Positions 33,274 to 42,141 of a stretch of DNA of 64,000 nt are shown here, in pieces; position 1 is the first letter of the stretch, and each line of letters begins with the position of its first letter. Position numbers and translations under genes: made by a program. The stretch comes from Euglena gracilis. Lineage: Eukaryota > Euglenida > Euglenophyceae > Euglenales. The stretch covers positions 862,504-926,503 of the forward strand of contig CP154957.1 of the NCBI GenBank assembly GCA_039621445.1. Direction: 5' to 3'. The notes beneath the pieces were generated by a model, which worked only from the letters and a program-made list of their open reading frames with translations, had not been told where the DNA came from and made no database searches.

Positions 33274-35854
33274 CCCATATATATATACACACACACACAC
33301 ACACATAATCGGCAAATCGGCAAAAATATACGGTAATTAAAAACCTCACTTTGAGCCGGGGAAGGCTTTGGCTTCCGCGGGGTTTTTTCAAACACCCCCC
33401 ACGGTTTGAAGGGGGGGGGGGTGGACTTGCACGAAACCATGGACAAAACCATCACTTACACAGCACCATATGGGTCAGCCTAACCCAGCCAGAGACCAGG
33501 TCGGATTATTTTCTGGCCAATCTTGGGTAGTTTTGGTAATCTCTGATGCCTGGCCATCATGGCGAACCCCAATGACCACCACTTGCACAGGTCAACTGCT
33601 ACCGATACCTGCCCCCCCCCCCCCCCCCGGAGAAACTGTCTCGGACAGTTTCCTGGGCGACTCTGGGTCTGAGGAAAAAACTGACATTTTCTGACCCCGG
33701 CAACAAAAAAAATCGGAAAAGAAACGTTTTTCACAAATTTGTCATCAGACCTGAAAAATGTTTGGAACCTCTTAACAGACAGGTCAGCGGGTACAAAGGC
33801 AAGAAACAGTCCCCATGAGGGCAGGTTAGCGGGTGCAAGGGGTAGTACAGTTTCCTGGGGGGGGGGGGTGCAAGCTTCGATTTTATGGGAGGTGGGGGGG
33901 GGGGTCGGACCCCCCCTCCAGTCCAAGGGGGGGGGGGACACCCCCCCACCTAAACAGTGGTGTGGTCTGAGTGACCGAAATTTTTTGACCCCCCAAACGG
34001 CCAAAATGTTTTTCTGGGCACTTTTTTGGGGGCAAAAACTTGTCAAAATGCAAAAAGAATTAAATTGCAAATTTTCAATCATTTTTTGGCAACTTCTAGG
34101 TCATTTTTGCCAAAAACGTCCTTCCACAAAAAGAAGAAAAACTTTCACCTTTTGGAGGGGGGTCCCGGGTGCCCCCTCCCGGGGTTGGTCCGGACCCCCT
34201 TGGCAGGTGGGGGGGGGTGGTCCTGACCCCCCCCCCGGTCTAGGACACCCCCCCACCAAAACCCCGGACGCCCTCCCCATATCGAACCCTGGGGGGAGGT
34301 ATGCCATAAAAACAGGTGGGTCTAAATTTTGGAACCAGCATTAAGAAAAACTTTTGGTGAAGAGTGGACGTGCATCAAGGGAAAGGTTGGAAACCTGCAC
34401 TCGGCTGGATTCCACGACGAGGGCTTGGGTCAGCATCAATGCACCCAGGCCGAACATCAACAGAAGCACCGTCACCAGATACTGAGGAGGAGAATGACTT
34501 GAGAAGAGTGGACTTGACAATGCAGTTTGTCCGGTGTTCCCCTTTCTTTCTTTACGGTGCAAAATGGGAGGAGACAAAAAAAACTTTTGCACCAGGAAAC
34601 TTTTCCAAGTGCTCAGCCCTCAGTTGGCCAAAATCTCAACGCGGAGGGAGGGATACATCCATCCGGTCAACCTCAAAAAATCACCAACAATTATTTGGCA
34701 GACAAATTTTTGGACCTCTTTCAGAACCCCAAATAATGTCCCAAAACATTCTCAGTTTTCGAAAAACATTCTGTCAACCCATCTCATTCCCTTGGGGTCA
34801 ATTCAGGCATGTATTGCACAAAATTGCAACACAAAGAAAGGGGGGCGGATGCCACTCGGACAGCACTGGGGGTGGCATTCAGCATTGACCACCAGGAAAC
34901 CAACCCTCTCACATCACAACGGAGTTGTTAAAGAACCCCCCAAAAGGGGGTCCAGCTCAGAGGATGGAAAATTTGGGCTGGCTGGAAAAAGGCTGCTGGC
35001 TGACCCCCCCTCCCCTTAGGGTCCTGGCGCTGGAACCAGGCATGACCCAGTGTGAAACCGGGTACAAAAAAAATCGAAACTGCAAAAAAATGACCCAAAA
35101 CTGCCAATTATGCAAAAAAAAAAATTGGTTTGCTGACCACAGGTTTGCCCTGGCCAGCCCAACAAATCCGACCCATTTTTGCTCATTTTTGGCCCATCTT
35201 TGCACCCCTGAAAACCAAAAATCCGTTACCGTCCAGCCACCTTTTGGGCAAAATGATTACAACTGGTGCATGCTTGTGCTTACCAACCGGGGGGGGGTGG
35301 TGGGTGCTATAGGGTGCCTGCCCCTAGCAGGCACACCCCCCCCCGGGGGGGGATAGGGGTCCGGGCCGGACCCAGAAAATTTTCATTGAAAATGGCCTTT
35401 TCCGGGGTCGGAGGGGGGTGCCTGCTAGGGGCAGGCACCCCCCAAAACCCTACCCCCCCCCCCCCGGGGGGGGTCGGATCGGGTGCTATGGGGTGCCTGC
35501 CCCTAGCACCCACCCCCCCCCCCCGTGGGGTAGGCACCCGACTAAGCGCAAGCCTGAACTGGTGATGGGAGGGGGAGAGCCCCCCCCCCCCGGGCTGGAA
35601 AACGGCTGCTGTCTGGCTGGACCCCCTGGGGAGGTGGGTCAAATTTTCTTATGCAACGCCCTGGTCCTCGCGGTCAGCAACACCGCCGACCGGTGGGCAG
35701 GCGGGGCGGGGGGGGGGGGGGGGCTGCACACCACCGCCAGCAGGCAGCGGTTGCTGGTGCGCGCCGCGCTGCAGCCCAGCAGGGCGAAGCCAAACACGGC
35801 CACCCCGAAGCCGATGATCCCCGGCAGGGTCGGCCGCACGACGGGGAGGGGTTT
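26169..35854 (-). CDS. Tetraspanin-family membrane protein gene, N-terminus not found
   Basis: Six minus-strand exons join with compatible phases and canonical GT-AG sites: 35854-35732, 34481-34395, 30243-30186, 29297-29212, 27907-27830 and 26258-26169. The joined product has tetraspanin order. A TM2 of type [17 protein letters not shown] is followed by small and charged residues and RCLLAV. TM3 is [21 protein letters not shown] Cys-containing large extracellular loop follows ([38 protein letters not shown]). TM4 and a short basic tail end in ILYESIAG. Tetraspanins organise membrane microdomains by binding partner proteins. The classic CCG triplet of the loop is absent; C-FSANC replaces it. 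The exon for the N-terminus and TM1 was not located, so the 5' end is open. The gene runs tail to tail with the LRR gene. Confidence 0.87.
26259..27829 (-). other. Last tetraspanin intron
   Basis: It holds a GTGCCTGCCCCTAGCAGGCA element (26360-26600), CCTTAAAAA repeats (26700-27000) and a poly-C/G element with a CCTTCGGCGCCGAA hairpin (27365-27640). Confidence 0.45.
26360..26600. repeat. GTGCCTGCC-CTAGCAGGCAC hairpin element
   Basis: Short palindromes GCCTGCCCCTAGCAGGC separated by poly-C/G and AAAATTTTCATTGAAAATGG. A close relative is at 35290-35550; variants with GCCTGCCTGGGCAGGC lie at 40130-40410 and 60835-61110. Confidence 0.65.
27830..27907 (-). CDS. Tetraspanin exon: end of large loop and start of TM4
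   Basis: 26 codons, phase 0 both ends (ATCAG acceptor, GGG|GTTATG donor). It reads [20 protein letters not shown] then SFGTIG. A Cys followed by an amphipathic helix leading into a membrane segment is the expected order. Confidence 0.82.
27908..29211 (-). other. Tetraspanin intron
   Basis: Contains CCAGCCAGC-type repeats at 28140-28215 and 28495-28930 and otherwise unique AT-rich DNA. A gap of unknown content lies at 28960-29180, open on both strands without clean sites. Confidence 0.4.
29212..29297 (-). CDS. Tetraspanin exon: Cys-rich part of the large loop
   Basis: It reads [18 protein letters not shown] then [10 protein letters not shown] between CATTTGCAG and CAG|GTGTGT. With the split codon it supplies four cysteines, matching the disulfide-bonded variable region of the loop. 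Confidence 0.8.
29800..30103. mobile_element. TIR element with GGGGATATGCAAC ends
   Basis: It starts GGGGGGATATGCAACAAGG and ends TTATGCAACTTGCATACTCC-CCC, about 300 bases, with TTTGCAAAAAA motifs inside. It lies just downstream of tetraspanin exon 30186-30243, within the following intron. Confidence 0.65.
30186..30243 (-). CDS. Tetraspanin exon: start of large extracellular loop
   Basis: After CTTCCTGCACAG it reads [19 protein letters not shown] and ends in phase 1 (T|GTTTTC), completing a Cys codon with the next exon. The Trp and helical spacing fit helix A/B of the tetraspanin large loop. Confidence 0.75.
30350..30955. repeat. ATATAT/TATACA array, about 600 bases
   Basis: Nearly pure TATATACATATA with AATATAAATAATATA blocks. 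Further blocks lie at 31332-31373, 31648-31968, 32857-32940 and 33221-33308. All Tyr/Ile-rich open frames here are artefacts of the repeat. Confidence 0.95.
30956..31331. mobile_element. TATGTCCAA-CGACC TIR element, short form
   Basis: The left end reads CCCTATGTCCAATGACCGGT and the right end CATTGGACATAGGGGGG, with GTGTCCTCTGACCGGGGG repeated three times. The interior carries CGTCCCGGCGCTTCACGCCC, the shared hairpin. Related: 53400-53762, 41559-42141 and 57053-57620. Confidence 0.75.
31378..31650. mobile_element. Palindromic element with TTAGG arms (copy 2)
   Basis: It runs from CCATACTCTACATGGACCCC to GGGTCCATTTAGAGTATGG; inner arms GATGGAATAGGGTTAGG and CCTAACCGTATTCCATC with telomere-like TTAGGG/CCTAAC between them. 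AT arrays flank it on both sides. Confidence 0.75.
32130..32345. repeat. Diverged TTAGGG-arm repeat
   Basis: GGAATAGGGTTAGGGTTAGGG at the left and CGTAACCCTAACCCTATTCC at the right enclose GGTTGGGGTAAGGGTGCGGG, a looser relative of the palindromic elements. Confidence 0.5.
32431..32789. mobile_element. TIR element with ACAATTGCTTA ends (copy 1)
   Basis: It starts TACAATTGCTTACCGACCCC and ends GTGCTTAAGCAATTGT. Inside: GTCACTCCACTTTTTTAAAA, several CCAGTCAGTCACT units and a CCGGCGCCTTCGGCGCCGG hairpin. It is nearly identical to 47192-47551. Confidence 0.8.
32940..33215. mobile_element. Palindromic element with TTAGG arms (copy 3)
   Basis: It runs from CCATACTCTACATGCCCCCC to GGCCATGTAGAGTATGG. 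The inner arms AATGATGGAATAGGGTTAGG and CCTAACCCTATTCCATGATT enclose GTGCGCGACTTAGG opposed to CCCTTAGTCGCGTACC. Confidence 0.78.
34395..34481 (-). CDS. Tetraspanin exon: TM3
   Basis: 29 codons, phase 0 in and out, between TCTCCTCAG and CAG|GTTTCC. It reads [20 protein letters not shown] then LVVESSRVQ. Joined to TM2 it gives [14 protein letters not shown], the expected short inner loop between TM2 and TM3. Confidence 0.85.
34482..35731 (-). other. Tetraspanin intron (TM3 to TM2 exons)
   Basis: Contains a CCAGCTC-GGCTGCTGGCTG element (34930-35250) and a GTGCCTGCCCCTAGCAGGCA element (35290-35550). A plus-strand-looking peptide at 35651 partly overlaps the end of a repeat (see rejected items). 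Confidence 0.5.
35732..35854 (-). CDS. Tetraspanin exon: small loop end and TM2
   Basis: It has 41 codons, phase 0 at both ends. The acceptor is GAGGTCAG|AAA and the donor follows CTGGCGGTG. It reads [20 protein letters not shown] then [15 protein letters not shown]; the GCxAAR and RCLLA sequence after a hydrophobic helix is the hallmark of tetraspanin TM2. Confidence 0.85.
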
Positions 35855-35876
35855 CTGACCTCCCGCCTCTTGTCCT

Positions 35877-36145
35877 TGGGGATGCCTAACAAGCGGTGCC
35901 GGCACCGCTGGGGCACCGCTTGACACCGCTGGCACCGCTTGACACACAAGGAAGCACGAAAGCATCTCATTGTGACATAAACATTTGTGGCCATCAAAAA
36001 AACCTGTATAGAACAAAAGCACATGGAAAATTTTTTTGCAAGGGTTCCCCCTAAAAAAAGAAAGTTCCAGCGTCCCTTCCGTCCTTCCGTCCCAGCGGTG
36101 TCAAGCGGTGCCAGCGGTGTCGGCCGCTTTTTAGGCATCCCCCTT
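35877..36145. mobile_element. TIR element with GGGGATGCCTAA ends
   Basis: The left end GGGGATGCCTAACAAGCGGT and right end GGCCGCTTTTTAGGCATCCC are inverted. CACCGCTTGACACCGCTGG units repeat on the left and appear inverted on the right (AGCGGTGTCAAGCGGTGCC). It abuts the acceptor of the tetraspanin TM2 exon. Confidence 0.7.
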
Positions 36146-36373
36146 GACACGCTAGTAAACACCCCTACTGGAAGCACGGGGTCGCTACAAGCGTGGGGTT
36201 CAAACAAAAGTGCACCCCCATTTTGATGCAATTTTTGAATGAAATCAGCAAAAATCATGCGGGTAGGGTCCAAATAAAAGCGCACCCCCACCCGCCTGAG
36301 GCGGCGGTCCGTGACAAGCGCACCCGAGCTTCTATTAGGGGGGGATTTTACGGGAAATGTGCGGTTGACAAGG

Positions 36374-36375
<2 letters not shown>

Positions 36376-36408
<33 letters not shown>
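36376..36408. repeat. GT dinucleotide microsatellite
   Basis: A pure GT run of about 16 units. Confidence 0.9.
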
Positions 36409-37024
36409 GTAGACAAGGGGTGTCAAGGACAAGGGGGAAGGAATGTACTCGGGGGGGGGGGGGTGCAGTGGGCCGGCTGGATAAACGTGCTGGCTTGACA
36501 AAAAAAAGATGCTGGCTGGACCCGCTCACCGACCTGGGGTGGGGTGGGGTGCCCAGCGGCGCTTTGCGGTGAAGGATTTTTCGGTCTAGCCCAGCTTTGC
36601 CGGTCTGGCCCAATTTTATTTCCGATGCCGCCCAGGAGGAAGGGGTGCGGGGCGGATCCGTTACCCGGCTGGGGGCGGCTGCCTGGGAAAAATGCACTGG
36701 CTGACTGAAGCCTGCCCCCCCCCCAAGATGCAGAGTCCAGGGATAAATCCAGGGTCCAGGGTCCAGGGGGTCCCGGGGTGCCCCTACGGGGGACCCACTG
36801 TTGGGGGACAATTTTGGGGTTCCGAAACACTTCAGCTCCCACCCACCCATCCCCCCTGCCGGGGGTCCAGCTTTAAAATAGCTGGCAGGGTCGGCTCCAG
36901 CAAAATATCCAGAAGACAACCCCGAATTTAACCAACCTCTGGGTTGGGGGGGGGAGGTCTCGGAATGCCCGAGAGCGTGTGTGGTTGTCAGCGGACATTT
37001 GACAAAATTTGACAAAAAACCCAG

Positions 37025-37063
37025 CACCTCTGGCACCTCCGCAACAAGGCGCATGCCGAGCTC
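37025..37063 (+). CDS. Small coding-like island, plus strand (uncertain)
   Basis: Between ACCCAG and CTC|GTGGCA it reads HLWHLRNKAHAEL, phase 0 both ends, joinable in frame to the island at 37673. Composition is protein-like. The minus strand is also open (LGMRLVAE), so strand is not settled. Confidence 0.28.
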
Positions 37064-37364
37064 GTGGCACTTTTTTCTCTGCTTTTGGCGGGCTGGGGGG
37101 ATGGGAAATGATTGACTGGCTAAAAAATCTGGGTGGGTGAAAAAATTCTGCAACGTAAATTGTCCGCCACAGGTCAGAAATAAACATGATGTGAATCCAT
37201 CCCTGATCTGGCAGAAATTTGAGGCCCAGCCGGCCCCCCTCCCCCCCCCCGGAGGGCCACCTGAGGGGTAGGCACTCCTACTCGAGACAGCCGACTCAGT
37301 GTGTCACCTGCCACAAGGCTCTCCTAAGAAAATGGCTGATAGAAAATACAAAAACTGGCCATTT

Positions 37365-37540
37365 TGACACGGGAATGAAAAAAAAAGAATTAGACACAAC
37401 GAAAAATTAAAAATTAATATTAACAAATTAAAAAAAAAATTTTATTTTGACATGGGAATGAAAAAAACAAAATTAGATACAATGAAAAATTAAAATTAAA
37501 ATTAACAAATTGAAAAAAAATTTCATTTCCAGTAATTTTT
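37365..37540. repeat. AT-rich tandem duplication
   Basis: GGGAATGAAAAAAA, ATTAGA(C/T)ACAA(C/T)GAAA and TTAACAAATT recur with a period of about 80 bases, two copies. Confidence 0.6.
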
Positions 37541-37672
37541 CTAGTTTTTTTTTAGCGAAAAACCCTCCGCCGTTTGGAACCGGACAGGTCAACGTGGTGG
37601 CCACTGGGGGTACAGAAGCCAACCCATTCGTCTCCGCGGTGAGCCCCTTGCTGACCCAACCCTGATCCCCAG

Positions 37673-37768
37673 CGCGAAGCCGTCGCTAACCGCCCCGATG
37701 AGCCGCTGCTGGTGGGCCTGCCCGAGCCGGATCCCCGGCAAGACCCTTTGCCGGGAGAGCGCCACTGA
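37673..37768 (+). CDS. Coding-like island ending in a stop; strand ambiguous
   Basis: The plus reading from CTGATCCCCAG gives REAVANRPDEPLLVGLPEPD then PRQDPLPGERH and TGA, all GC3-rich. The minus strand of the same DNA reads ALSRQRVLPGIRLGQAHQQR then LIGAVSDGFALGIR. That reading runs from a CTCAG acceptor to AGG|GTTGGG in phase 0, exactly what the next tetraspanin exon (35854) requires. So this is either the last exon of a plus-strand gene or an upstream tetraspanin exon. It lacks a TM1 helix, which argues against the latter. Confidence 0.35.
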   Translation, partial: REAVANRPDEPLLVGLPEPDPRQDPLPGERH

Positions 37769-38606
37769 GCCCCCCAAAGAAATGGACCCCAACTGCTGGA
37801 ACGCTTCCTTGTCTGATTCCCCCCATCAAATTCGCAAACAGGAAGCCTGTCTGGAGTTTCTTTTCCCTGGGATGGTCAATGGGCCGGCAGATGTTCTGTG
37901 GAAGGGTGATTTTTTTCACTCCCCCCCATATGCACTATTTCTGTTGGAGTCATCCTCTTTAATTGGACCCTTCGATATCATTCAGAGGTCTCCCAAAGGT
38001 CCGTTTATGGATGGACGTTCAATTGTTGGGCGGTCCCAACTCCGGCCCAAAAACCAATTGGGTCACACGCCTGCCCACTGTGGGGGGTCGGATTGGGGTA
38101 CTTGCCGAGTCAGACCCAGGCTGTACATTTTGTTGCTGGGGACAGAATCCCTCCAGGTTTCTTTTCACCGACCCTGGGGGGGGAGGGGGGGGTGCCTTGT
38201 GCGACACCCCCCAGGGGGTTGGTTTTGGGCCTGGTGTCTGCCGACCCAGGGGGGTATGGCAGCAGCAAGACAACTCTGTCTCAGCAATCCAAGCACAAGG
38301 GCAGAAAGGCCTTGTCCCCGACCACAATGATCGCCAGAGACGTTACCTGCGAGGAAGCCAAGGCTTGGAAAGGGAGAGAAACGTATCTCCCAAAGCAGGA
38401 ACCTGCATCTGAAGAGCCACAGCCATCTCCGATCACAAGGCATTGAGATCGACAATAGGCAAACAGTTCGTTACCCCATCAAGCTTTGGTGGAAAATCAA
38501 CCCCCAGTCCCAAACCTTATGTCCAAATCACTGTTTCTACAACAAATGTTGTCAGGGGCTGCAATTTTTTTCGCAAATTATGAACAAAACACAATTTCTG
38601 GTGTTG

Positions 38607-38660
38607 AGAGGAATTGGGGAAATAATTGTGTTGAGAGGAATTGGGGAAATATTCTTCGGG
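38607..38660. repeat. 27-base tandem duplication
   Basis: GTTGAGAGGAATTGGGGAAA occurs twice, 27 bases apart. Confidence 0.8.
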
Positions 38661-40129
38661 CTTCTGATCGTAAATATATGAAAAAATTTACTTTCTCCAA
38701 CCTTTGTATCTGGGGTTCAAAAACCATTTTTGCATCTGGGGCCTAGAAGGGCTGCATGGGAAAGCCGGTCGGACCCACCCCACCCAGGAGGTGGGGGGGG
38801 GGGGGGCGGACCCCCACCCGGGAGGTGGTCGACCCCCCACCCACCATGGCACCCGCTCAAAGAAAATTCCTTCGGCGCCGAAGGAAATTTGGAGCTAAAA
38901 ATCGGCGCCCCCGAAAATACGGGAAGTATGGGGTCGGACCCCCCCCCACCCCACTACCAGGATGGGGGTGGAGGGGGGGGGGGGTTCCCCCACCACCACC
39001 CATGGGGTTGCGGGGATTCCCGTACAGCCCTGAGCCCTGGGTGCACCCGTGAAAACAGCCGAAAAGAGCAAGAAGAGCCGTAAAGGTTCCGGTCCTTTGC
39101 CGCATGTTTTGTGTTTTTGTCACTCCCGGAGGAAGGTCCCGGGGGTTTCGAGGTGTGGAGCCCATTTTTGGACCCTCAAAAAAAAAACGTCATTTTTCGC
39201 CAAAATCACTGGGATTACAAAAAAAAACAAAACTCTGCTCATTTTTTGTGTCCTCTTGTCACCGTGTCTTCAAATCTTCAAACCCCCCGGCCTTACACAG
39301 CCGAAATAAATTTTTTTGTGTTTTGTTTTTTGTGTTCATTATCAACTGAACACATAAATGCGCAAATGAACACGAAAAACCTTAATTGTGAATTTGGCCG
39401 CCTAAGTGGCTAAGTGGGGTTCAATATCTACCTTTTCTGACAATCCGGACCCACCCGAAAACTGTCCTTTGAACCCGTACTCACTGACCTTTCCTTATAC
39501 AGACCTGTCTCCTTCTGTAGGGGGCTGGACTCGTCAGGTGCCCGAAAAAAATGCCCCCAAAAGCCCAAATCCATCTGGGTCCAGCCAAAATTTGGACGTG
39601 AAACCCCAAAAACTACTGAAAAATGCCATTTTTTGGCCATTTTTGACCCCTGGTTTTTAGACCAGCCTGGCTTTGCCGGGTTGGCCCTGACTTCTTCAGC
39701 GGACCACGAGGGAGGGGGGGGGGGTCCTCAGCCTGGCTGGGAGCTGCGGCTGGAAAAAAGCTGCTGGCTGGCTGAACCACCTCCTGGGGGTGGGGTCCCC
39801 CGGCTTAAAAAGAAAAACCCTGTTGATCACACACCGCAAAGGCAAAATTAACCACGTAGAGGTATCGAGTCATCAGCTGCCCCTGAAAGGAGTGTAGGAA
39901 TTGTTGGGCTCGGGTCTCGACCCTGAAAAGGGGAGAGCACGGAGATGGGAGGGGATGTGTGAAAATGGGGGGTCAGACACTCAATGAAAACACAACAGAG
40001 GAATGAATGCCTTGCCAACCTGGCCCACCCTCCCCTGAGGGAATGCCAACTGACAGGCCCTTAACAAATTCCTGTGGTATCAGGTTGGTCGGTCTCAAAT
40101 ATCAGAACTCCAACCAGGGTATTTTTTTA

Positions 40130-40410
40130 CCAACCCCGGGGAGGGGGGGGGGTCCGGAGTGCCTTGTGGTGCCTGCCTGGGCAGGCACTACCCCCCCGGG
40201 GGGGGGGTCGGATTTTGGCCTGTGCCCAGGCACATTCCTTTGAAAATAGGCCATTTTTGGCTCCCCGGCGCCTTCGGCGCGCGGGTCTGTGCTAGGGTGT
40301 GCCCTACCCCCCCCCCCCGGGGGGGGGTCGGATCGGGAGTGCCTTGGAGTGCCTGCCCAGGCAGGCACCCCCCCGGGGTGGGGTCAGCACCCGACTAAAA
40401 TACGGCCTGA
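40130..40410. repeat. GCCTGCCTGGGCAGGC hairpin element
   Basis: Two palindromic GTGCCTGCCTGGGCAGGCAC-type units flank a CCCCGGCGCCTTCGGCGCGC hairpin, with poly-C/G between. Relative: 60835-61110. Confidence 0.65.
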
Positions 40411-41558
40411 CCCCAACCAGGCTTAAATTGGTTTGGTTCACCATGCACTGCCTCCCACCCCCTGTCGAAGCACAAGAAAACATGGGCAAGCACCGGGGAT
40501 ATTGTCTGACCTCGCAGAATTCCCGGAGAAAGAAACTGGCTGGAGATCCCCAAAACTCCGCGGGGGAGGGGTCTGCATTAAACAAAGCGGAAAAATTTGA
40601 CTGCAAAAAAAAAATCTGGCGCTTCGTGCCGAATGTTTCAATTCCTCTTATTTTGGGGGCTCTGCTGTTGAACTTACAGGCATAAATCTGCGCCAGCCCA
40701 AAATCCGGCTGATTTTAGCTGATTTTTTTGCCCATTTTTGCACGTCCAAAAACAAAAAATCTATCTGCCAGAAAAGTGGTTTCCAGAAAAGTGCCATTGA
40801 CACGGGGGTGTGTGAACGACATGCTGTGTCAACGACAAGGGGCGGACGAGGTACAACCCCCAACCAGGGCGTGGTCGCTCGACTAAGTGCCAAAAACAAC
40901 CCAATTTTCAAAGCTACCTACAACCCCCGACCCGGGGGTGGTCGGTACACAGGGGTGGTTGGTATAGCGGTGGTATGGTGGGGAGGGGGGCAGTTGGTGA
41001 CCCGGGGGGGGGGGGACTATTCCTCACGGTCTCGCAAAAAAAAAAGCACAGAAAAACACAAATTGCATACAAAATCCTTCAGGAGCTTCCCCAGGATATA
41101 CAATTTCTGTTGGAAAGGACCTCAAAAAATCTTTGGCTCCGCCAGGGAAAATTTATCATTTTGCATAAAAACAAGCATTTTGTTGACCAAAAGAGAGCAA
41201 AAATGACAAAAAAAATAGACAAAAATTTGTACAGAGGGAAATTTGGGGGGCAAAATGAGAAAGCTTTAATTATGAAAAAGCTGTAATATTTTTCCAGCAA
41301 AAATCCTAAATAACGCCGGAAAAAAAAAGACAAAAAAGACACAATTTTTGCCAAAATCGAAAAACAAAAAAAACCCGCAAAACAGCGTGTTTGTCCTCCC
41401 CCTGAATACAATATAACAGAACATAACATAACATAATTCACATAATTCGCTGGGTGGAGGACGGGCATTGCAGATTGGAAAACATACAGGCAGGCAGGCA
41501 GATGCCATCAAGTATGCAATATAATGCAATGAAATGCAATGTGATTCAATATAACATA

Positions 41559-42141
41559 CCCTCCCCCCCCCCTATGTCCAACGACCGGTAACCTCTGTCC
41601 TCTGACCGGGGGGGGGGGGGTCGTTGGACAAGGGGTCGGGAAAAAAAAGTTTGCCGAAACCCCCCCAAATAGGTCAAAATTTTCCTTCCGGCGCTTCGCG
41701 CCCCCATTTCCAGCCCTGTCAACAAATATTTCCTAAAATAGCACCCAAAACGTACCTTCACGCCGCGGGATTTCACAAAAAAAAACAAAGATACCAGTCG
41801 ACAATCTCTGCATTCCATCAACCATCTTCATTCCATCATACAACCTAGCAAACACCCGAAAATATCATGGTGGAATGTTGGGAGTGCGGTGAAGCTCCTT
41901 CAACAACCGCAAGCATTATCTCCCCGGTGGAGCGCTCATAATGCACAAAACTCCCCAGAGGGAACATTTTAATGGACGATGGGCTGCGGGGTAGAGGACA
42001 AGGGCGGAAGAAAAGCCTTTCAGGGCTGGCAAACCTCCGGTTTTCACACACCTGCAAAAAACATCAAACCTCCGAAAAGGTGTCCTCTGACCGGGGGGGG
42101 GGTCGTTGGACATAGGGGGGTCGTTGGACATAGGGGGGGTA
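41559..42141. mobile_element. TATGTCCAACGACC TIR element, long form (copy 1)
   Basis: The left end CCCTATGTCCAACGACCGGT opposes GGTCGTTGGACATAGGGGGG. The interior includes CCGGCGCTTCGCGCCC, AAG|GTACGT-like donor sequence on the minus strand and the exon-like segment 41856-41983. It matches 57053-57620 over about 560 bases with few differences; a 19-base piece (near 41800-41819) is missing from the other copy. Confidence 0.8.
41856..41983 (-). CDS. Exon-like segment inside a repeated TIR element (copy 1)
   Basis: From CTACCCCGCAG it reads PSSIKMFPLGSFVHYERSTG then EIMLAVVEGASPHSQHSTMI, with a possible donor at TCGG|GTGTTT. A near-identical segment exists at 57332-57459 inside a second copy of the element. 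Substitutions between copies are few. It is either a host exon captured by the element or a remnant of the element's own coding sequence. Confidence 0.35.

Larger units (their letters stand above)
30244..34394 (-). other. Large tetraspanin intron (between loop and TM3 exons)
   Basis: A 4.1-kb intron made almost entirely of AT arrays alternating with TIR elements: 30956-31331, 31378-31650, 32431-32789, 32940-33215 and a TTCGATAT-family repeat at 33845-34300. A possible short plus-strand start exon at 33559 ([10 protein letters not shown], donor CACAG|GTCAAC) is noted but unsupported. Confidence 0.55.
35855..41855. other. Region upstream of the known tetraspanin exons
   Basis: The missing tetraspanin 5' exon should lie here or further right, but no TM1-like helix with clean sites was found. 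Present: the GGGGATGCCTAA element, two islands at 37.0-37.8 kb, a duplicated AAAATTAA unit (37365-37540), a 27-base tandem duplication (38607-38660), poly-C/G elements with CCTTCGGCGCCGAAGG (38780-39000) and GCCTGCCTGGGCAGGC (40130-40410). A possible 26-base minus exon, GAGACAGGTCTG with donor AAAG|GTCAGTGAG, lies at 39501-39526. Confidence 0.4.

Noticed and set aside
33559-33590. Short start exon [10 protein letters not shown] with a good donor
   Set aside because: No in-phase continuation was found within the region, and a 10-codon exon is too short to stand alone.
35647-35693. Plus-strand exon [15 protein letters not shown]
   Set aside because: The first half (TTTTCTTATGCAACGCCCTGG) matches the end of a repeat at 58626-58652, there is no acceptor in phase, and the rest lies in the tetraspanin intron.
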